From positions 17,565-42,302 of the forward strand of contig DCFP01000194.1 in the NCBI GenBank assembly GCA_002319925.1: a stretch of DNA of 24,738 bases, given 5' to 3'. Made by a program: the position numbers and the translations under genes. The DNA is from Holophagaceae bacterium UBA1801 (GTDB taxonomy: Bacteria; Acidobacteriota; Holophagae; Holophagales; Holophagaceae). Under the pieces are notes generated by a model. It saw only the letters and a program-made list of their open reading frames with translations. It had not been told where the DNA came from and did not search any database. Shown here one piece after another: positions 7,989-14,100 of this stretch; within the stretch, counting starts at the first letter, position 1, and the number at the start of each line of letters is the position of its first letter.

Positions 7989-8173
7989 ATGCCCGGGCGC
8001 ACGAACCCTGAAGATTCATGCCCAGCGGAATAGATCCAAGGTCACACGGTGGAAATCGATGGCTGAGAGGTGCTGGATTCCAACCTGAGACCAATGGCAG
8101 GGTTTGCACTCCAGCTGATTCGCGTTTCGCCATCGGATACCACCGAAAGGGCATCCGATGCCGTTCGCGAGTC

Positions 8174-8401
8174 CTAGGCGGAAATGGACGACGTCTTGGC
8201 GGTCAACTCCCGCCCCGAAACAAACGAGTGCGGCAGGCGGTCGAGGTAGTTGCCGAAGGGGCTCGTGGGACCGCAATAGCGCCAGTTCGCGCATTCGTTG
8301 CCCTTGCAGCTTGCTTGCTTGCAGCGGCTCCGCATTTCTACCGGCACTGTCAACAGGGGCGATTTCTCCGACAATCCGTAGAGCCTTCTCGCATTCTCCA
8401 T
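8174..8401 (-). CDS. Small Cys-containing protein, unknown function
   Basis: This frame encodes 75 residues from ATG 8401, preceded by AGGAG with a 5-base spacer. It contains a four-cysteine patch, CKQASCKGNECANWRYC (spacing CX4CX4CX5C), which could bind a metal or an iron-sulfur centre or form disulfides. There is no signal peptide or membrane segment. Third codon positions are mostly G or C, like the confident genes around it. The open frame extends upstream to an ATG at 8485 and a TTG at 8497, but those lie in the repeat array and lack a Shine-Dalgarno. A plausible promoter (8529-8557) points toward it. I do not recognise the family. It may share a transcript with the M28 pair, 257 bases further on. 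Confidence 0.5.
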   Translation of the reverse strand: MENARRLYGLSEKSPLLTVPVEMRSRCKQASCKGNECANWRYCGPTSPFGNYLDRLPHSFVSGRELTAKTSSISA

Positions 8402-8479
8402 GGTGTCTCCTGGGTGGGTTGCCTGCCTGGGAAGTCCTTCCAAGTGTTGATGCGAGGAAGGCTCAAGATCGAATTGATT

Positions 8480-8537
8480 TTGCATTGTTTTGCGCAATTT
8501 TGCGCAACTTTTGCCTTCTTCAATGCAAATATTGCGC
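8480..8537. promoter_or_regulatory. Phased TTGC/GCAA repeat array, probable operator
   Basis: TTGCATTG begins at 8480 and the palindrome TTGCGCAA at 8490 and again at 8500, exactly 10 bases apart, followed by TTGCC at 8511. CAATGCAA, the complement of the first unit, follows at 8521-8528, and TTGCGC at 8532. A further CAATGCAA lies at 8627-8634 at the start of the regulator gene. Spacing of one helical turn puts the units on one face of the DNA, as expected for cooperative binding by an oligomeric repressor. It does not match the classical ARG box, so assignment to the adjacent ArgR-family protein is inference. Confidence 0.55.
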
Positions 8538-8557
8538 TCGTCGATTCAGGCTGTCAA
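8529..8557 (-). promoter_or_regulatory. Probable sigma-70-type promoter toward the small Cys-protein gene
   Basis: On the minus strand a perfect -35 box TTGACA (8557-8552) is separated by 17 bases from CAATAT (8534-8529), which keeps the important second A and last T of the -10 box. Transcription would start near 8522, so most of the TTGC array would lie from about +1 to +42, a typical repressor position. Confidence 0.5.
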
Positions 8558-8613
8558 CAGAAATCATGGCCACGCTTATTTCCAATCCTGCATTGTGATT
8601 TTCGTGGCTTGCA

Positions 8614-9054
8614 ATGAATCGCAACTCAATGCAAATTCTGTGTATGCGATTGGACGATGCCATTCTCCTTCACCTGTCCCAGCAGACGATCACGGATCAA
8701 GCGTCTCTGCTGGCGATGCTGAGAACGGATGGTTTCGATTTGACGGTCTCGACGCTTTCACGCCGATTGGCCCGCCTGCAGGTCCGCAAGGATCGTGGCG
8801 TTTACCGGCAGATGGCTCCTGAGCGGATGCCCGTGGCACCCACGTCCATTCGCAAAGTGCCGCCCTGCCTGCTGATCCTGAAGACGAGTCCCGGCACGGC
8901 CCAGGCCCTCGCCGTGGCTTTGGACAACATGGCACCGCCTTCTCTCGCGGGTTCCATCGCTGGCTACGACTCCATCTTCATCGCCGCCACGGATCCGACA
9001 CGATTGGATTCCCTGGAAGAAGAGGTCCGCCGCTGCCTGGCAAATGGCTTCTGA
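8614..9054 (+). CDS. ArgR-family transcriptional regulator with an altered ligand motif
   Basis: This 146-residue protein matches arginine repressors over its full length. The N-terminal winged helix-turn-helix includes DQASLLAMLRTDGFDLTVST and LSRRLARLQV. The C-terminal oligomerisation and ligand domain includes ILKTSPGTAQALAVALD, then GSIAGYDSIFIA. The canonical ligand segment is GTIAGDDT; here the first Asp is Tyr118 and only D119 remains. In E. coli ArgR both Asp residues contact arginine, so arginine sensing may be altered. No arginine genes are nearby. ATG codons at 8614, 8629 and 8644 are all possible and none has a Shine-Dalgarno; a start at 8644 would leave a 136-residue protein and place the CAATGCAA site in the leader. 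Confidence 0.82.
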   Translation: MNRNSMQILCMRLDDAILLHLSQQTITDQASLLAMLRTDGFDLTVSTLSRRLARLQVRKDRGVYRQMAPERMPVAPTSIRKVPPCLLILKTSPGTAQALAVALDNMAPPSLAGSIAGYDSIFIAATDPTRLDSLEEEVRRCLANGF

Positions 9055-9090
9055 TACAGCCTGCCCAAACCTGGAAAAGTAAAAGAATTC

Positions 9091-9168
9091 AAACAGGATT
9101 GGCAGGATGAACAGGATGATAAGCAAGCGAGATATGCATTCATCCTGTCCATCCTGCTCATCCTGTTT
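9091..9168. repeat. Inverted repeat of CAGGAT 9-mers, REP-like element and probable bidirectional terminator
   Basis: The left arm (9091-9119) carries CAGGAT at 9094, 9103 and 9112; the right arm (9140-9168) carries ATCCTG at 9142, 9151 and 9160. The arms are complementary at 26 of 29 positions around a 20-base loop. It fills the gap between the convergent ArgR-like and GIY-YIG genes. From memory, CAGGATGAACAGGAT-type repeats are dispersed in many unrelated bacterial genomes; this looks like one folded copy. Its long stem would suit a bidirectional transcript end, though there is no T-run. Confidence 0.75.
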
Positions 9169-9182
9169 CGACTTCTTCTTCA

Positions 9183-9431
9183 TTACCGCTGGATGAGTTT
9201 CAGCTTCTTGTCACGATCCATGCGCTTGATTTCGCGTTCGCGGCGGAGGGCTGCGGACTGGTTCGAACAGGGCTCCACGTAGACCAGATCCAGGGGTCCG
9301 CGACCTTTGGTGTACTTGGCGCCCTTGCCGCTGCGGTGCGCCTCCAGGCGCAGGGCGACGTCCTTGGCGATTCCGCAATAGAGCGTGCCATCCCCGCATC
9401 GCAGGAGATAGACGCACCACGCCGTGGTCAT
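9183..9431 (-). CDS. GIY-YIG nuclease family protein, UPF0213/YhbQ type
   Basis: The 82-residue protein is a minimal stand-alone GIY-YIG domain: VYLLRCGDGTLYCGIAKDV (the GIY...YIG strands, here VYL and YCG), the Arg-containing helix RLEAHRSGKGAKYTKG, DLVYVEP, and the C-terminal helix with the likely catalytic Glu in AALRREREIKRM. Length and layout fit the UPF0213 family; members are proposed DNA-processing or repair nucleases with poorly known roles. It starts 7 bases after the stop of the DUF2300 gene and is probably co-transcribed with the alpha-2-macroglobulin cluster, though a functional link is not implied. A weak GAGAG lies near the start. Downstream is the CAGGAT inverted repeat. Confidence 0.9.
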   Translation of the reverse strand: MTTAWCVYLLRCGDGTLYCGIAKDVALRLEAHRSGKGAKYTKGRGPLDLVYVEPCSNQSAALRREREIKRMDRDKKLKLIQR

Positions 9432-9438
9432 GCGGCTC

Positions 9439-10251
9439 TCACGGCTTGTCCTGGATGCCCATCACTGCGCGGAAACGGGCCAGCCCTTCGACCTTCCCAC
9501 GACCCTTCGGCAGATGGAGCACAGCGATCACCTGCCCGTTGCTGCCCGCCACCCAGGCGGACGTGATGGAGGGATCCGAGGGCACACATGCGGTCCCCGT
9601 CTTCATCCACCACGATGTGGTCGGTTTGAAGGTACCGAAGAATCCCAGAAGAAGCCTTTGGCACATGCTCAGGAGCTGCTCCTGGCCCGGATCCGCCAGC
9701 CAGCGGGCCATGGCTTCCGGACTGGTGCGCAGAAGATCGCCATCGCCCACCCAGGCAAGGGTGAAGCTGGGGACTTTCTCGCCGGGTGCCAAACGGTTCC
9801 CGAGGAAGGGATTGAACACGTCCTCCAGCCGGACTCGTGCGGCGTCCTCGCCAATATCCTTCTTCCACCGCTCGGCGGCGGCGCGGGCCCAGGAAAGGTA
9901 GGCGAGATTGCAACTATCCTGAGTCGCCTTGGCCAGGTTCACCTTGCCGTGCCCCTGGGCCAGCCAGCATTTGTCGGTGCCGTCGTGTCCCGAGCATCGG
10001 TAGGACACGTCCATGGCGAGCCAATCCTCTCCCTCCAGCCGAAGCCAAGCCAGCTTGGCCAGGCTGCCCATGGGGGTTTCCTTCTTGGCTTCCCCGAATA
10101 GGCGCACCTCGCCATCCGGCGTCGCGACGGCAAGGCCTTCGCCAGGGAGCAACTGGGGCACGAATTCCGCCGCGGGCGCTGCAGGAGCCTGGGGAAAGAC
10201 GGCCGTGGAAAAGGCCATGCCCAATCCCAGCACTGTAGCCTTGCAACGCAT
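9439..10251 (-). CDS. yfaQ: DUF2300 (YfaQ-like) secreted protein with penicillin-binding-protein motifs
   Basis: This 270-residue protein has a signal peptide (cleavage near residues 20-28, PQAPAAPAAEF). Three motifs of serine penicillin-recognising enzymes appear in order with suitable spacing: S63-L-A-K66 (SxxK), S113-C-N115 (SxN) and K217-T-G-T220, the last followed by alternating strands SAWVAGSNGQVIAVLHL as in transpeptidases and class D beta-lactamases. From memory, E. coli YfaQ is described as a tandem DUF2300 protein of roughly twice this length, so this would be a single-unit version. The start ATG 10251 has GAGGAG a few bases upstream; the longer open frame upstream is non-coding in character. 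It is the fifth gene of the cluster, separated from DUF2135 by a 12-bp inverted repeat. Catalysis is inferred, not known. Confidence 0.8.
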   Translation of the reverse strand: MRCKATVLGLGMAFSTAVFPQAPAAPAAEFVPQLLPGEGLAVATPDGEVRLFGEAKKETPMGSLAKLAWLRLEGEDWLAMDVSYRCSGHDGTDKCWLAQGHGKVNLAKATQDSCNLAYLSWARAAAERWKKDIGEDAARVRLEDVFNPFLGNRLAPGEKVPSFTLAWVGDGDLLRTSPEAMARWLADPGQEQLLSMCQRLLLGFFGTFKPTTSWWMKTGTACVPSDPSITSAWVAGSNGQVIAVLHLPKGRGKVEGLARFRAVMGIQDKP

Positions 10252-10263
10252 CGCGACTCCTCG

Positions 10264-10300
10264 TCGATATCGAGAGCTGGACTTCAATTCTCGATATCGA
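10264..10300. repeat. Perfect 12-bp inverted repeat between the DUF2135 and DUF2300 genes
   Basis: TCGATATCGAGA (10264-10275) and TCTCGATATCGA (10289-10300) are exact complements around a 13-base loop. The structure covers the DUF2135 stop codon and ends 12 bases before the DUF2300 ATG, just upstream of its GAGGAG. No T-run follows, so it more likely tunes transcript stability or translation than terminates transcription. Confidence 0.65.
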
Positions 10301-11126
10301 TGGTGCCCAGGGTTACGGGCCCCGCGCCAGGGAGTACCAGATGCTCGAAGCGCCAGCGGCGCTCCGTGTCGGTCCCCGCGTCCAGGATCGCCTCCACGAC
10401 CACGCGGAAGGGCTTGCCGCCGCGGTATCCACCGGTCCAGCGGAGCGTGTACGTTCCCTGGGGCGGATTGGGATGCGTATACTCGTTGGACCAGGTGAGG
10501 GTGCCGCCGGAAGTCGTGCGCTTCCCGCGGGCGGCGAGATCGCCATTGGGTTCGAGGATCTCCAGATTGCCGCTCCAATCGTCATCGGAAGCCCGGAGCT
10601 GACTGATCATGAGCTTCGTGCGTTCGGCGGAAGCCCACCATGTGCGCACGATGCGCTTGCCTGAGTCGGGCTCCAGGATTTCCAGCCGGTTCTCGCCGTT
10701 CAGGGAAACCACGGAGTAGTAGGTGTTGTAGCCCACCCGCACGGAAAGCTGGGTCGTGGAACCATTCAGCCATACGACCAGATGCCGGTCCCGCCATGCG
10801 ACACGCTTGGCTTCCTCTTCCTCGCGCAACCGCTCCTGGCGCAAGTCTTCCGGCGTTTTTTCCGGAGTGTCCTCGGCCTCGTCGTTCCAGTAATCGTTGA
10901 AGCGGAGTTCATCCTCCTTGGGCGGGTCCGGATCCTTGGGATCCACGAGCTTGATGTGGATCTCCTGATTGCCCTCCGTCATCCACCCGCCCAGTTCGGG
11001 GGTGAGGTCGATGCGCCACTGGGTTAGATCCGGTTTGTAGATGGGCGACAGAGGCTTCAGGGTGGGCTTCGCGGGAGCCCAGCTCGCGAATCCCAGACAG
11101 ACCATGAGAGGAAGCAGCATTTTCAT
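10284..11126 (-). CDS. yfaP: DUF2135 (YfaP-like) secreted protein of the alpha-2-macroglobulin cluster
   Basis: This 280-residue protein starts at ATG 11126 in an ATGA overlap with the alpha-2-macroglobulin stop. It has a short signal peptide (MKMLLPLMVCLGFASWAPA). A charged central segment rich in Glu, Asp and Arg (about residues 60-105) is followed by a beta-rich C-terminal half with LVVWLNGSTTQLSVRVGYN, NRLEILEPDSG, a related NLEILEPNGDLAARG, and GTYTLRWTGGY. The two ILEP segments suggest repeated beta modules. The family has no known activity; its constant company with YfaS-type macroglobulins suggests an accessory or carrier role in the periplasm. Assignment to DUF2135 rests on sequence features and gene order. 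Confidence 0.78.
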   Translation of the reverse strand: MKMLLPLMVCLGFASWAPAKPTLKPLSPIYKPDLTQWRIDLTPELGGWMTEGNQEIHIKLVDPKDPDPPKEDELRFNDYWNDEAEDTPEKTPEDLRQERLREEEEAKRVAWRDRHLVVWLNGSTTQLSVRVGYNTYYSVVSLNGENRLEILEPDSGKRIVRTWWASAERTKLMISQLRASDDDWSGNLEILEPNGDLAARGKRTTSGGTLTWSNEYTHPNPPQGTYTLRWTGGYRGGKPFRVVVEAILDAGTDTERRWRFEHLVLPGAGPVTLGTIDIEN

Positions 11127-14100
11127 TTCTGGCCTCCTTCCTTGACGTTCAGCTCCAGTCCGTCGCAGGTGGTCCATTGGTTCTCGTTGGACATGAGGCT
11201 CAGCTTGGCCGGACGGATCCGGTACTTGCCCGCCATCCCCGCGCGCAGCAGGATGCGCACCCGCGGAGAATCCCATGGATAGAGCCTCTGGAAGAAGAAC
11301 ACGACCTTGTCGGGGTAGATTTCGACGCGCGGCTTCTGGATCCACTCATCGGTGTTGTCGTTCTCGGAGAAGGCCTTGCCTTCGAGAACGAAGCCTTCCA
11401 GATTCACGGTGGGATTGAGCCCTGCGGGAATCGGCACTTCGAGGATCGCGTAATCCGCCGAGCGGTCCGCCTCCGCCTTCAGTTCCATCCAGGCCTCGTC
11501 GCCCACGTTCATGTTCCCGGTCCAGGTATCCCGAACCCAGCCCTGGGCGGCATTCTTGGTCTGCTGGGGAGTCTTGAGCTTCCAGACGCTGCGGTTCAGA
11601 TTCATGCGGAGAGCGGAGGATTTTTCGCCCTTGAGCACCGCGCTCGCACTCCCGGGCACTTGATAGGAGTACGTCCACACGAGGACACCCTGGCCGGAGG
11701 CCGTGACCTTCAACGCCTTGGGCTCGCTCATGGGGAAGTAGCCCGGCCGCGGTTCGCGGCTGCCCCAATGGTAGAAGTCCTTCGTCGTCTTCTTGGTGAA
11801 ATCCCAGGTGGGACCGCCCTCGATGGACGCTTGCATGGAAGCGGAGTTCCAGTTGAGCTTCCGCACCTTGGCCAGGTACGGAAGCAGTTCCACCGCCTGG
11901 GCCGTGGACCACGTGGAATACCAGCCGTAGCCTTGGAACTGCGATGAAATGTAGGCCTCGCCCTGGGAGATCATGGGCGACTTGGGATCGCCGAGCGACA
12001 GGGCCTTGAGGGCCATGACGGTGGGCAGTACATCGCCGGAGCAGTAACTCTCGAAGTCCTGCATATTGCCGTTCCAGTGGGCGAGCCCGCCCTTGAGAAC
12101 ACTATTTTGCTCCAGCTTGGCGATCAGGGCCTTTGTCTTGGGATGCTTGGTCTGCGCCGCCGCGAGGGCGACCATGGCGAGGACGTGATCCCCCGGCCAT
12201 TTGCCTTGGAGGACCTTGTCCGCGGTGCTGTCCACAATGCCCGCGATGGGTTCCCCCGTCTGGGCCAGCGCCTGCAGCAGGAAGGCGGCATCGGCATAGG
12301 GATCGGGCGCCTGTCCTTTCTCCAGATCGGCCCCAGGCTTGCGTTCGTCCGCCTGGCGAGCGGCCTGCTGAAAGAGGTTCACAGCGGCTTGGCGTCCGCG
12401 CCGGTAGACGTTTTCGTCCACTTCATAGCCCATGCGCTTCATCATGGCGAAGCTCTGGATGGCATAACCCGTGGTGTGCGGGTTTGCGTCCTCCCCGAAA
12501 TCGTGGGGCGAGTACCAGCCCCAGCCACCATTCGGTTGCTGGTAGCCGTAGACGCGGAACACGCCGTCCCGGATGTTCTTGTCCAGTTTCACGAGATTCT
12601 TCCAGTCGATGGGCGGCATGAGGCCCTGCTTCACGAGATCGGCCACGAGAATGTTGGGCACGAAGCTGGACAGGGTCTGCTCCACGCAACCATACGGATA
12701 CTCGATGAGGTACGGCAGGGAGGGCGCGGCCAGCGTCTCCAGGCTGCTGACGGGAGTTAGCACGAGGGCCGCGGAGCCCTTGGCTTGCGGCGGAATAGGG
12801 ATGTCCACCGTCTTTGCCGGACCCTGGGGGTAGATGTAGCCGCTCACCGAAACTGGCACGAGCTGATCCAGCACAGTGACACTGCGCCGTTCGGCATCCT
12901 TCAATCCCCCGCCTTCCACGTAGGCCGTGACCGTGAGGGATCCAGCCTGGGCGGCCAACAGCGGGAGAGACAGCTTGTACTCGCCCTGGTCCACGATGGA
13001 GAAGGAAGCTTCGGGATTGCCCGTGAAGGATCCGTTGGTGACCTCCATGCGCACACGGCCACTGATGGGCTTCCCGGAGAGATCGCGCACCTGCGCGATG
13101 GCGCGGGCTTCCTCGCCTACGGACAGGGTGCGCGGCAACGTGAGGCTCACCTGCAGGGGCTTGGAGGAGGGCTTGGAGTTGCGTCCCACGCCCACCTTCG
13201 TATCGCTGGTGACTGCGGTAGCCGTGGCCCGCCAGGCAGTGAGATTGTCCGGGAGCACCAGTTCCGTGGTGGCCTTGCCGTCACTGCCGACGGCGATGTA
13301 GGGCACCCAGGCGGCGGTGTCCTTGAAGTTCTGGCGGATCTTGTCCGCGTCATCGGTCTTGAACTCGCCGCGCTTAGTCTGCTTCAGGCTCCACACCGGA
13401 CGCTGGCGGTGGAGCACATCGTAGAAGCTCCAGTCGGTGCTGCCGCTGCGGATGACCGCATGGCGCAGCGTCGGATGGAAGAAGCGCACGGGGTCGGGAT
13501 TCAGTTCCGCGGAAAGCGCATAGATGGCTTCGTCCACCACGCCCACGCTGAGATCCGCGGCCACGGGATGGCCCTCGTAGTCCTTCACGTCCACGGCCAC
13601 CTTCATGGTCTGGCCCGGCTGGTAGCGGTCCTTGTCGAGGGAAACGCCCACCTGGAGACGTCGATCCAGTTTCGGCACGCGGATGGGCACCTCCGCCAGT
13701 TGGCGGCTTCCCTCGGCGACGATCTCGAACACGGCCCAAATATTGGGCTGCATTTCGGTGGTGATCGGAATCTCCACAACGGTCGTCGTGCCTTGCACCA
13801 TGCGCGACTGCTGAGCCCCGAGGTGTTCGTTCTCAAGGGCCCAATGGAGGGTCAGCTTGGGGCGCGGCAGTTGGACGAGAATGCGGGCCGTCTCACCGGG
13901 CTTATACTCGCGCTTGTCCGCACTGGCCCGCAGGTCGCGCACACTGGGCAGCGGCGTGCCCTCGCCGGCCACGGTGATGAGGCGCTGGGCCGTGACCACA
14001 CGGCCCTTGTTGTCCTTGGCTTCCGCTACAACCAGGAAGAGACCGCCCTCGTGAATGGTGAGCTGGGCCTTGGGACCTGGCGCGGTGGCCACGACCTCGC

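Larger units (their letters stand above)
7917..8613. other. Long divergent region between the M28 pair and the ArgR-family gene
   Basis: This 697-base stretch holds the hairpin at 7964-7988, the small Cys-protein gene at 8174-8401, and the promoter and TTGC repeat array at 8480-8557. The rest (about 7989-8173 and 8558-8613) shows no gene or structure that I can support. Other open frames here look like shadows. Confidence 0.6.

Noticed and set aside
8298..8325. Cluster of TTGC units as an extension of the operator array
   Set aside because: These are the antisense of Cys/Lys/Gln/Ala codons inside the small Cys-protein frame and are not phased like the 8480-8510 units.
9091..9168. CRISPR-like repeat
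   Set aside because: Units are only 9 bases long with no unique spacers and are arranged as two inverted arms; no cas genes are present.
8758..9183. Minus-strand frame reading through the CAGGAT repeat (QDEQDGQDE then LFILPILFEFF)
   Set aside because: Its start is a translation of the repeat and the rest is antisense to the ArgR-like gene; such repeat-derived peptides are a known annotation artefact.
10252..10578. Upstream extension of the DUF2300 frame (109 extra codons)
   Set aside because: It overlaps the DUF2135 gene, has no family features, and the ATG at 10251 has both a ribosome-binding site and a signal peptide after it.
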